33,232 bases of DNA, from contig JAUCBJ010001664.1 in NCBI GenBank assembly GCA_032718475.1, positions 1 to 33,232 of the forward strand, in the 5' to 3' direction. Source of the DNA: Nemertoderma westbladi. Its lineage: Eukaryota > Xenacoelomorpha > Nemertodermatida > Nemertodermatidae. Positions 19,976 through 30,333 of the stretch are shown piece after piece. The position numbers and the translations under genes are program-made. Every line of letters starts with the position of its first letter. Within the stretch, counting starts at the first letter, position 1. The notes below the pieces were generated by a model. It was given only the letters and a program-made list of their open reading frames with translations. It made no database searches and was not told where the DNA came from.

Positions 19976-20358
19976 TAAGCTTCCCAAAACAAAAGAAGCC
20001 CCTGGATGAACCATTGAGTGTCCCCATGTTGAAGCTTCCTTAAACAAAAGAAGCCTGTGCATGTACCATTGTGTGTCTATAAATAGAAAGTATTCCACCA
20101 TTGCTAAGCTTTCCTAAACAAAAGAAGCCCCTGGATGAACCATTGAGTGTCCCCATGTTGAAGCTTCCCTAAACAAAAGAAGCCTGTGCATGTCCCATTG
20201 TGTGTCTATAAATAGAAAGTATTCCCCCATGTTTAAGCTATTCACAGACACGTGCCTGGATGCCTTACAAACCTACAGACACACTTCACTCAATGCACAA
20301 AGTTGAGAGAAGCCCCTGGATGTACCCTTGTGTGACTATAAATAGAAAGTATTCCCCA
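19976..20358 (+). repeat. Higher-order tandem repeat, about 130-bp unit
   Basis: The order TAAGCTTCC, AACAAAAGAAGCCCCTGGATG, CATTGAGTGTCCCCATG, AACAAAAGAAGCCTGTGCATG, CATTGTGTGTCTATAAATAG and AAAGTATTCC appears in full at about 19976-20100 and 20104-20230, and in shortened form at 20305-20358. Each unit consists of two related halves of about 60-65 bp. Every copy carries TATAAATA, a TATA-box-like word. No coding frame is supported. Confidence 0.85.
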
Positions 20359-20449
20359 TGTCGCGTTGCTGAAGTCAAGTTGCAAAAAAATTGCCACGTG
20401 TAATCCGGCTCATTAAAAACGCTTGAACCCTGCAGCCTGATAAGAGAAC

Positions 20450-20640
20450 TACTAACTGTAATAGCTTTAATTTGTATCTTACAGGGTTAGTGGACTGTCT
20501 TGAAATTAACTAAATAGAGTAGTAGCTGTAATTTTGTCTCTTACAGGGTGGACTGTCCACCGTGTAATTGACTAAATAGAGCAGTGTCGCTGTAATTTTG
20601 TCTCTTACAGGGTGGACTGTCCACCCTGTAATTAAACTAT
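20450..20640 (+). repeat. Three tandem units with palindromic GGTGGAC core
   Basis: Three direct units of about 62-64 bp start near 20450, 20527 and 20591, sharing CTGTAATTTTGTCTCTTACAG (first copy diverged) and TAATTGACTAAATAGAG. The third core (20605-20631) is a perfect inverted repeat: TTACAGGGTGGAC, a central T, then the exact complement GTCCACCCTGTAA. The second core (20541-20567) has one mismatch; the first is degenerate. Confidence 0.85.
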
Positions 20641-20666
20641 ATACTATTACAGGATTACAGGCAACA

Positions 20667-20864
20667 TTACGTGGTGGACATTTCACACTTTCTTTTAACC
20701 ACTAAATTATTAAGCCTCCGTTTAGACTTGCATATTATAGCTTATTTAAAAGCCACTGAAATGGCGAATCGAATGATGCCAAAAATATTTAATTTAGAAT
20801 TACAGAATACAAATTATGAGTCATCCAATTCATATTACATGGTGGACATGTAATAATGGTGGAC
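20667..20864. repeat. Right subterminal motif cluster
   Basis: Motif variants TTACGTGGTGGAC (20667-20679), TTACATGGTGGAC (20835-20847) and TAATGGTGGAC (about 20854-20864) continue the series of the palindromic units, with the same core as the left cluster at 17013-17062. Confidence 0.75.
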
Positions 20865-21421
20865 ATATTACATGCTTTCCATACTCGGTTTCGACATATT
20901 TAAATAATCATAACTCTAGTAATTTTTAGTGAATTGTGCTAATTTTTTTTCAGCATAATCCAGAAACATGGAAGCCAATTATTATTATATATATCAAGCA
21001 ACTCCAATACAATACGATCCTTAACTACGTGTAAAATACGCTGGGGACAGCATTGAATCACAAATCTGGTACAATCACTCTACCATCTGTTACTCTGTAG
21101 GGATGTGGCGCAACCTCCTTATTTTTGCATCAAAGGACTGAGAATTTTGTGGGCTTTCGAATGATATACACATTTACTGGTAATTTGTTCGTAGAATAGG
21201 ACCTGTTGACTGCCTAAAGAAGTGAAATTGAACTATGGACAAATCAAAATCGAGCATTTTACAACTTCAAAAATCTATAGATCGGCCAAAAATTTGAATT
21301 TATAAAAAAAATAACGTGCAGTAGAATCACAGATAAATTCTCTACAAGATGGTTTGCAATTTATATGTGGTTTATAAACAAAACACATAGAAAAAATGGT
21401 CCAAACCCGTGTCACAGCCTC

Positions 21422-21440
21422 TGGGCACTTTTTTGTGTTT
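21422..21440 (-). repeat. Right inverted-repeat core (19 bp exact)
   Basis: TGGGCACTTTTTTGTGTTT, the exact complement of 16874-16892. Confidence 0.85.
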
Positions 21441-21656
21441 TCACCCTATACATTGTTTCCTACCTAATATGTTACATAATTCCAATACCATAACTGTTTT
21501 TGTTTAGAATCGTTACATTTAATGATTTAAAAGTAAATAAGACCAAAATCCTGGAATATTACTTTCAAACAAAATTAGAATCAAAAATGCCGTTTTACAG
21601 GAAAAGTCAATTTTGTCATTTATGTTGTTTGAAAATGAAAGGGATGATATGTATAA

Positions 21657-21907
21657 GTTAATTCTTAAAACGATTAAAAAAAAAAATTCAAATTTGCGTT
21701 TCCAGCCAATTTTATTCAAATTTTTCTGAATTTCATTCTAAATGCTAAGGCTCCTAGAATTTAAGTCAAGTTAAATTCAAATTTGGCAAGGGGCATCAAT
21801 GGGGGCTGGGCTGCTGTACAGAACTTCTAGACAGATTTTTGAAATTTTGAACAGATGAGTGTATTTTTTATTTAAAAATATATATATTTTTTTATTTTTT
21901 TAAATTA
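21657..21907. other. Spacer between HGKG element and Helitron gene
   Basis: AT-rich with T/A runs near 21865-21903. Either element may end here, but no diagnostic Helitron end (CTRR preceded by a hairpin) could be pinned down. Confidence 0.4.
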
Positions 21908-24900
21908 TCAGCCCAAAACACCACTTAAATTCTGTCTAGAAGTATTATTGCTCAACATCTCTAGATCACTGTGTGAAAATTTCAAACGATTGTGTGAAAA
22001 CTTTACATTCCCAACACTTTTATTATATGTAAGACGAAGAACTGCTCCAACAAATAATAGTAATTCCTCAGGCTCCAAGCTCATACGATCGATTCGAGTT
22101 TTGGAATAACCTGTAGCTGGCTTCCATCGCAAGTTATCGTAAACTTTATCTACTGCTGTCATATGCTGAACAACAATGCCAGGTTCATGAACCTTCTCCT
22201 CAAGAGAGTATTTTATTACTTCTTGTTCTCCTAATTTAGTTGAAACAACACGCATGGCATGCTCTGGTACATCGTCCCATGTTGGTGGAAATTTGGCATT
22301 ATTAGAAATGATCATGACTATATCTTCTATAACATCTGGGGGAATAATTGGGAAGCGGATCACCTCGAGGACAAACTGTAGGTTACGGTCTGCTGTGCAT
22401 CGAACATATTCTTTCAGTAGTATTACCTTAAATGCAGTTCCTAAATGGATTGATGTCCAGAATGGTTTTCCATCAATGGGGGGTAGTTGGTATGGGTCTC
22501 CATTTGCAATTACAAGTTTACCTCCAAAAGGTTGGTCTGTGTTCATTATGTGCTTCATTACTGTATCCAAAACACCATACTGTTCTGCAGAAATTAGTCC
22601 AATCTCCTCAATAACTAAAACATCCATTCTTTGTAATAGAACCATTTTTTTAGCGTCAGAACATTGTAGCGCCTTAATAGTATGTGATGCCATTAAGTCA
22701 GGTGAAAGTTTTTTTCTTGGTAACCTCTAAGGGAAATAACTGGTGTAAGTGTATTCCTCCTAGTGAATGTGCCCTTTCAGATGTTAAAGATGTCAATACC
22801 ACATTCAATCCGCAAATCAGCATAGAGGGAAACTGCTTGCACTAGAAATGTCTTACCTGCTCCTGGTGGGCCAACAAAGCATGGAAAACGATTGGAAAGG
22901 TGGGTTGGATCCTTGAATTCGTCTATTGTATTCTTTGCCTTGTTGAGAGCAATACCCTGCTCAATTATGCTGGCCTCTGACTGATGAGGAACTGTTGGTA
23001 AAATAGGATCCCAGAATATTGGACTTTCAACTGTAGCTCCTACCACTTCGGTTATATTTGGTACATCATCCATCTTGGGAGCCATGCCACCAATAAGATT
23101 CTTTGACAATGTTGTACGACGCTCCATCTCAATAATGTTAATAACCTCCTCGGCCTTCTCCTTTATGGCTATTTCAGAAACATCTGGGAGATCACTGGTA
23201 TATTCCTCACCTCCACCCAGTACAGAATCAATGGCTTCTTTGGACAGTTTGACATATTCTTGGAATTGTCTTTTACGGAGAGGGAGATGGATGCAGAGCT
23301 CATAAAGATATCGCCTAAGAACTGCTGTAATTTCCTCTTGAACTATATTATTTCAGTCTCGAATAAGTCCTACACTTTGGAACGGTATATGGAAACCTGT
23401 GGTATTATCAAATATATCAAATTCTGTCTCATAAGTACCTAATGCTAGTATAATATGGTATATGAATTTAATTCGTTCCCTTGGATGTACATATTTCACT
23501 ACTGGTATAACTTCACCACTTTCACTTTCATCTACAAATATTTTAGTCGTTGGCTGTTCTTCTGCATTGGCTTCTGTGTCCAGGCATTGAGGAGGCAATG
23601 AAGGAAATCTAAACTACATTGAATAATAACCGGTTCATGTATTTCTCCAAGTGTGTTAACATAAGCTCTAAGTTTTTCGATTCCAGATCGTCTCAATTTA
23701 ATATTGTTACCACAGCCATCATAAAGAGGTATTGTCAAAGGATCGCAAAGAAATATATCATATCATATTAGGAACAACAATCTCGTGATATAGAGCAAGT
23801 TTCTTTATAGCTAGCAACTCTGGTGGACGGATATTATCTCTGTATTATGGTGTATAAAATCCGATGACAAATACTCACGAGCATGCCATTCTTGTGCTGG
23901 AGAAAATCGACCCAATGGTGGTACAAAATCTCCTATAGACCCCGGATTTGTGCGATCTTCCTTTGCATCATAGTTAGGAGGAACATACCAACACCGATAT
24001 TCTGGTGGATTAGTGTTTATATGTACGAATTTACAAGTACTGAATGTGTATGGCTCCTCCATAATATACCATATCAGTTCTGGGATACCGATCGCTGTAG
24101 TTGCCATGCCTTGCAGTTCTTTACGTAATTTATCTAGTATAAGGCGTTGTCCCGAAATTTTCTCATTTTCAAGCGTTGATGTCTGCACCTTAACAACTTC
24201 TGGCTCCTTTGTTCCTTTGAGTATTGCCTTTGGTCGACTTTCTTTGCCAACTTCGTACTTGATCAGATAAGAAGTCATGAAACGACTATCGCATGCTTGA
24301 CAATTAAAACATGATCGTAGAAATAGTTGCAGTATAGGAATGGTTGGTAAAAATGTAGGGGGTGATTGTGTCGGGTATTGAAAGCGGCCACCAATGAGAC
24401 GTTTTGTGGCAAATTCTGTATAATGCAACATTAACTATCTTAATTAGTAATTTATTCTAATTAGCCCTTTGACAATATCACACCATAACTCATTGTATAC
24501 AGTCCTATTCCTACAGTAGAATGTGCATTGTTTGTACAGTAGTTAGTAATACGTTCAGCTGTAGTAAGTGAATGTAGTAAATTAGTTATATATATTGGAC
24601 TTGAATCAAGATTTGTGTGCGTTACTCATGTATTCATTATATTAGTATTGTATTGAAAAAACGCCCCAATTTTGTTTATTTGAAACTTCCTGTCTTTATG
24701 ACAAACTCATTTGACTTTGGTCAAACCAATTTACGCATTACGTTTATCCAGTTTCACTTTCGTTCGATATTCTCCATATTCATATACTTCTTCATGTTCA
24801 GCTAATGTAGTAGGATTGCAGTGAATTTGCTCTAAGGTTGTAGTCCTGTCTTCTGGCCACAAGGAAATACCAATATGAATGTGACATTTATTACCTGGTG

Positions 24901-27351
24901 CCCCTTGATCTTGAAACTCGATACGTGAGAAACTATGACGGTGCGGCCCGCAAACCTCATCTGGATTCGTCTGAAGATACTGAATAAAGTATTTTAGGAA
25001 TCTGGCCCAAGCGCGATTAACAAATAATATGTTAGACAAGTACACTCTTCCAAATATTTGTGTTCAAATATTTCCTTCATCCATCGAACAAGAGTTGCTA
25101 CTCCCGGAGTTTCACTTTCATTACACGTAACTGTCACAAAATAATCCCATGGATAACGTTTCACCATTGCTGCAAGCTCTCGCACTTTCATAGATGATTC
25201 ACTCTCACTGTAAGGTAAGCCAGAATCTTGACGTTGTACATGAAGGCTTTATTTCTCAGCCAAATGTTCCAATCCACGCCAATAAACCATTGCTGATGAA
25301 TTATTGTTAAGGGCATCATTGAGTTTAAGATCAAACGCCCAGTGTATGTTAGAGAGTTGATGAGAGGTAGGCAGGTCACCATCACATAGGTTGATCTTGA
25401 GAATCTCAGATGTTTTACGAGGAGCAAATTGCATTTTTGAAATTCTTTGAAATAGTTGAGATTGTGGTGCAGCACCAAAAGGAGAATTATCTGTCATTGC
25501 CCAATAAGTGCTTGGTAACAACTGCACTGAAGGAAATAGAAGGGAGACAGCAGGATTCGATGTATTAGAGGCAAAATGATGGAGTAACTGTTGTTCCTTT
25601 GCACTGGAATATTTACGACGACCACGTCTCAAGGTCCCATATGTATCGTTTAAAAGAATATGGCTACCAAATCCTGTATAATCTTCTGCACTAATAATAG
25701 GAGTTAATTCCGACCGTGTATGTAGTAGATCCAGAGTTTCACATATTCTAAGAGTCCTTCATTATCATTATCAGATGTATTAATATCGTTATGTAAAATA
25801 TCATATATAATTCCATCATTTAGATCTTCTGTAACATCTTCTTGCAAAGCTTGATGTACTATGGTATTAGAGTTTATTAACACAGGATCCAAGGTAAGGG
25901 TATTGATGTCATTCCCAAAGTGTTGACGCCAAATCCTTGTTCCACAAGTAAGCCCAGTGGTCAATGATGCACAGCCATATATAGCCTTTCGTTCACAACT
26001 ACGATGGTAACATACTCGTTTGGTGTCACGACTTTCCTTAACCAAAAAATCATTATGTAGTTCATTGCCACATTTATAGTTAGTTTGCCCTCCAAGAGCC
26101 CGCGTCACATAATCATTCGACAAAGTATCATCTACTGCAAAACCATAAATGGCAATTTGCCAGTTAGAAATTATATGATAATCTACCTCTTTCCTTACAA
26201 CTTTACCCTTAACCGACCACCATTGCAAAGTATCTTTCCAGCGAAATAAGGCACCTTCTTATTTTTTGGATGAGAGAGTCATTAAGAGTGGGCGATTATT
26301 ATTCAGTTCAGTGGGTAAAACAAAATCTCGTACACGCGAATTTATTTGCTTAATAATAACAACTAAATGATCTGTTGGAGTATCATTGGGAACTATGTCA
26401 AAAGAAGGGTTTTCATTGCAGATTATTGTAACTTTTTCAGTGAGAGCATCCAATATTTTTGCAACTAACAATGCCTGGGATACATCACCATTAATAGTAG
26501 ACCTAACACCAATGAGTTCTTTACTTAAAAGGGAATTGGTTAATGTAGAGGATGTATGGTTATTGAAATGACCAGGGAATGCAAAAGATGATAAAACTTC
26601 TGTTACAAATGAATTCCTACATTCGACTGCCTTCAATATGGCATAATTGTAGACTTGACAACAGTGAAGTCTTTTCCATAATACATATGCGTCAGATGAG
26701 TTTATATAAGATCCTCTGGCCTTGCAGGCTGCGATTTTGTCAGTATTGTTATGGGAACTCATATTAAATTGTTTGATTAATTCCGATTAATTTATTTGGA
26801 TCATTTAACAAGTTTTGTCGAATATCTGGACGGCTAGATATAAGGAAACGGTCCATATAACGTTGTTCAAACGGATTGTTATCTACATCTGCATTAGGAA
26901 TAAGAGAGAAAGAGGAAATTCCATGATAGCCACCCACTGCATAAATAACATACGAAGAGCCATAATATGTATTAAAACGAGCCTGTCTAACAACATTGGG
27001 TGTGAGAGTACAAGGTGCAAGAGTGTCATATGCTTGATTATCATGCTGTTCCGATATTGGATTGCGTGGAATAAAAAGGGTCGATTGTTTCAAGTTCTTA
27101 TGCTCCCTACAATAAAGTATACTTAACCCATTCTTCTCGGATATTACAACTGTTGGTGCAATAAAGTATCCTAAATAGTTGGTACCTACTGATGGCCAGT
27201 CAGGGCGCGATGACCTCAATAATTCTGGTTGAGAATTAGGAATATGGAATTCGTATATATAAGAGATAAAATGATGAATAGGCATTTCCTGGCAGTATTC
27301 GCTATCTATGTATTGCCAACAACCAAAAGGGCACTTAACTTCAGGTGTGAT
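21908..27351 (-). pseudogene. Helitron RepHel (HUH Rep plus Pif1-like helicase), degenerate
   Basis: Minus-strand reading. 27351-26764: a Cys/His start (VKCPFGCWQY, then MPIHHFISYIYEF). 26762-25704: a linker with Cys-rich YHRSCERKAIYGCASL. 25712-25188: Helitron-like N region. 25150-24731: WDYFVTVTCN (Rep motif 1) and EFQDQGAPGNKCHIHIGI, the HUH-type H-x-H pair (codons at 24875-24883). 24430-23811: SRFMTSYLIKYEVGKE, which fits the Rep tyrosine region. 23350-22777: FVGPPGAGKTFLV (Walker A, 22846-22872). 22693-21908: DVLVIEEIGLIS (Walker B), ANGDPYQLPPIDGKPF (motif III) and LLLFVGAVLRLTYN. The total of about 1,750 residues fits RepHel proteins, which nick and unwind DNA for rolling-circle transposition. 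Lesions: TAA near 26250 and 25250, frameshifts near 26763, 25030 and 22775, a stop at 23350, and an AT-rich gap at 24440-24740 that may be an intron. Helicase motifs V and VI are not evident after LRLTYN. Confidence 0.88.
24440..24745 (-). other. Possible intron within the Helitron Rep domain
   Basis: Between KVKLDKRN (ending near 24740) and the resumption at about 24430 the sequence is AT-rich with many stops and has no Rep similarity. On the minus strand it starts near a GTAATG word and ends near TTAAGATAG, weakly compatible with donor and acceptor sites. An insertion or decay is the alternative. Confidence 0.35.
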
Positions 27352-28000
27352 ATTATATTACATTATTATATTACATAATATTTCTGGAACATTTTATTTA
27401 TGAATGAATAACAGTAGATATGTATACATTATACGCTTACCACTGTTGCCAACCAACTAATAAAATAAATAACACGTTCTATAATTTTATGTATTTATTG
27501 GAGAAAAAATGGCCTAAAGCGAACGATAATTCTTGCAATCTTTGAAAGCCTATATCTCAGCTGTTTCTCATCGAAATTCAGATATATTTACATATTTAGT
27601 ATTTTCTAATGATATGAAAAAATTACAACTAATGTGAAGAATGGCACAATTTCATAAATGACACTTTAAATTATAACTTATAAAATTATAAAAATTATTA
27701 ACTTATAAAAATTTAAAGGCAAAATAAAAAATTCTGGTTTCATGGTGACAGTACATAGCCTTCATGTAACAGCATACATGAGTACGACTGCACATTAATT
27801 GAACACAATAAATTGGCCTTCAGTGAGTCTTTTTGTGGTTGGTATATCAGAATCAGGCCACTTAAAACTGATAGAAATGTTGCACGTGCCACGGTGGCGG
27901 TAGATATTTAAGGGGGGTAGGTAGCACCCCCAAATGTCACATTTTGGTGTCTCTGGACCCTGTGGTATAATGAATTCGTTTCATTCAGAAAAACATTTGA
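27352..28000. other. AT-rich non-coding stretch upstream of the Helitron gene
   Basis: No coding frame is supported. GGTGGCGGTAG and AAGGGGGGTAGG words (27893-27925) precede the 20-bp tandem array. A Helitron 5' end may lie here, but it cannot be recognised by eye. Confidence 0.45.
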
Positions 28001-28177
28001 GTTACAAAATTGAGTTCCTGGTTACGAATTTGAGATCCTGGTTACAAATCTGAGTTTCCGGTTACAAATCTGAGTGTCCCTTAACAAATTGGAGTTCTCA
28101 TGTACAAATCGGAGGACCTGGTTACGAATCTGTATTCCCAGTTATGAATAACTGCATCAGTTACGAAGTTGAGTTCC
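28001..28177 (+). repeat. 20-bp tandem repeat, nine copies
   Basis: The consensus GTTACAAATCTGAGTTCCTG recurs at an exact 20-bp period from 28001 (28021, 28041, 28061, 28081, 28101, 28121, 28141 and 28160, the last after a 19-bp step). Copies are diverged but keep TACRAAT and the spacing. The period is not a multiple of three, so it is not a protein repeat. There are no spacers, so it is not a CRISPR array. Confidence 0.92.
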
Positions 28178-28282
28178 TTCCCTCGCCTGATATTAATTAA
28201 AAGATACAACTACGTATTAGAGCAGTCAACTGTACAGGTACAGTCAGCAGTAGAAAATAACAATATATATTCCAAGGTTTTT

Positions 28283-28372
28283 AGTTATTTTACGAGTTAT
28301 TTACCCGCGGAGTAGATGTTTACCTGAGGCGAAGCCGAGGGCAAGCATCCCAGTATAACTCGTAAAATAACT
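28283..28372. mobile_element. Foldback (MITE-like) element
   Basis: AGTTATTTTACGAGTTAT (28283-28300) is exactly complementary to 28355-28372, giving 18-bp arms around 54 bp. The centre is GC-rich and contains GAGGCGAAGCCGAGGGC (about 28325-28341), a motif I associate with small repeats in several invertebrate genomes. It has no coding capacity. Target duplication unclear. Confidence 0.7.
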
Positions 28373-28417
28373 GCTAGATGTTCTGATGTACTGCAGGATT
28401 ATAAATGATAAATCAAT

Positions 28418-29036
28418 CTATGTGAGACGAGTTGACTCAGATTTAGAATAACCAAGAGATTCACCTCGAATGTATATTATTGGTAAGTACTCGTTTGGAA
28501 CTCCAATATGTAATTTGCTATTAGATACAATGATATTTCTGAAATATATGACCTTGTTGAGAGATAGTGAATTATTGTTATGTTGAGTAGATTTTTCTGA
28601 CTGGTGTTCCAATGTTTCTTCAATGTTATCGTCAATGCTTTGGGATGTACAGCTATTGCACTCATCTTCAATGTTCTTAATATATGTATTGATGATACTG
28701 CTGCTGCTAGTGCTGGTACTACCAACACTAATTTCAGAATAGCTCGGGCTCACCAACCTGTGTTCCTTGTTTTCATCGCTTGACTCTGTTCGCCGCCTTT
28801 TTAATATAATTGGCTGCAGAGATGTTCCACAAGATGTGCCGCTATTTAAAACGTATTTGCATGATAGAAGATTGGGGTGATTGAAATTCTTTTGGGTGTA
28901 CTTGTTTGCAAATTTAGTTTCTATGGCAGTGGGTGTATTATCTAACATTGGCAATGGTGATGGTGTCTGTTGTGGATCTTCCCCAAGTGGAAGTCCATTT
29001 ATGGCATGGAAAAATAATGGTATACTAAAATACGGA
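28418..29036 (-). CDS. Serine-rich hypothetical ORF, possibly one exon
   Basis: The minus-strand frame is open for about 200 codons from near 29036 to a stop at 28418. The annotated start codon inside it (28954) would be TTG, so the true beginning is more likely a splice junction: just upstream the minus strand reads ATTCAATATACAG, an acceptor-like site, followed by FPYFSIPLFFHAINGLPLG. Other features are LKRRRTESSDENKEHR (a basic patch resembling a nuclear localisation signal), a Ser/Thr run (STSTSSSSI), an acidic middle, and the end SNSKLHIGVPNEYLPIIYIR. I do not recognise it. It lies about 1.1 kb upstream of the Helitron gene in the same orientation and could be an upstream exon of that gene, a host exon or chance. 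Confidence 0.4.
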
Positions 29037-30186
29037 AAGATACTGTATATTGAATATCAAGTTGACACTAGTTAGAATACATTCTTTAACAACTACATAT
29101 TACGTACTGCACAAACTGCGAGGTCAACATAGTGTTAGTCTAATTAATTTGTACATTACTGTTAATTAATGGCTTCTATGGATAGACCTTTATGCGGATT
29201 TATTTCTTAAACAAACATTGTATACTTAGTGTGTGGTTAATCTATTTAAACAATGTATTGCAATTTACTACTACGTATTGGTTTCATTATTACAGATCAC
29301 ATTACATAACACTCCCCCTTTGTTCACGATGCAATAGAACAAAATATCAGTGCATTTTAAGTTAATGAAGGTAATATGCTAAATGAGAATTTAAGTCTAC
29401 AGTATATATAATATATTTGTACAAATGAATTAAATAATGCAATAATTTATAACCTAATAACCATATCTACCATTTATACCAAAACAAAATTAATATACCG
29501 TATTTATTATTATAATTAATAAATAATGCAAACATCACGTAATTAACTTTACTACATACGATTAATGACACAAATAATATTATAAACAACACCAATTGAG
29601 TTTTTATCAACGGTACTACATAGTGGAGTCGTTTACCGTTAAATAAATAATTTTACTTTACTAGAAAAGCATTTCGTTTACATAATATTACATAATAAAT
29701 TCATATTTAATCTTCCAACAAAACAAATATAGGAGTCTACTGTACTACTTACTGTACACATAACTGTATTACCTACAAAATGCAAAACAGTAGTTGCAAA
29801 ATTTGCTTATTTGTAAATGCCAACTTTTATTTTTTTGGCATTTCTCGGCAACACATCGCGAGTACGTCCAACGGCATGATGTACTCGGTAAAGCTTACAT
29901 GTCATTTTTTTGATTTGGGATAATTGTGACTTTACTGTTGCTGACTTTGTCTTTGAATTTGTTTTTTCAAATATTTCAAAATATTTGGTTTATTGTAAGT
30001 CTGTTGTTTTGCGACAGTTGATATTTCCTCTTTGTCGTTTTCGTTAACTTCTAATGGAATTACTTGTTTGATTGATCTGATAAGTTTATTGCTTTCTTTC
30101 TTTCATTTTGCGACTGATATTTGTACTGCTCTACATTTCCCACCCTTGCTTAATGATAATTTTTTTACTTTACATAATTTCCAATT
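29037..30186. other. AT-rich non-coding stretch
   Basis: About 1.1 kb with no supported coding frame, RNA gene or strong repeat. Confidence 0.5.
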
Positions 30187-30333
30187 CCTTCAAATCTGGT
30201 TGTTTCCATTAATTTGAAAAATGCTGGTTACTTGCACTTGTCATTTCAGCCCTGAAAACGGCAGATGCGTTGTTCACCTGCAATAAAATAAATGCCGTTC
30301 CTTCAAATCTAGTTGTTTTCATTAATTTGAAAA
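30187..30333 (+). repeat. Short direct repeats 113 bp apart
   Basis: CCTTCAAATCTGGTTGTTTC, continuing into CATTAATTTGAAAA (30187-30220), recurs at 30300-30333 with two differences (TCTAGTTGTTTTC). The intervening sequence is unrelated and non-coding. Confidence 0.8.

Larger units (their letters stand above)
16438..21656 (-). mobile_element. HGKG-type DNA transposon with long imperfect inverted repeats
   Basis: The transposase at 17386-19420 is bracketed by inverted similarity. The stretch 16439-16475 (TATACATATCGTCCCTTTCA...) matches the complement of 21621-21655 with few differences. Further in, AAACACAAAAAAGTGCCCA at 16874-16892 is exactly the complement of 21422-21440, with related flanks. 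Closer still to the gene, clusters of a 13-bp motif (TTACAGGGTGGAC or variants) lie at 17013-17062 and 20541-20864. Together these suggest one element of about 5.2 kb with long, decayed inverted ends and subterminal repeats. The outermost ends and the target duplication could not be fixed by eye, so the boundaries given are the outermost inverted matches. Confidence 0.65.

Noticed and set aside
22254-22730. 158-codon plus-strand ORF
   Set aside because: Antisense to the helicase domain with Walker B and GDPYQLPP; shadow.
28001-28177. CRISPR-like array
   Set aside because: The 20-bp units are directly adjacent with no spacers, in a metazoan-type genome; it is a minisatellite.
29280-29345. LTR-like ACACTCCCCCTTTG word
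   Set aside because: No paired LTR, primer-binding site or gag/pol reading nearby.
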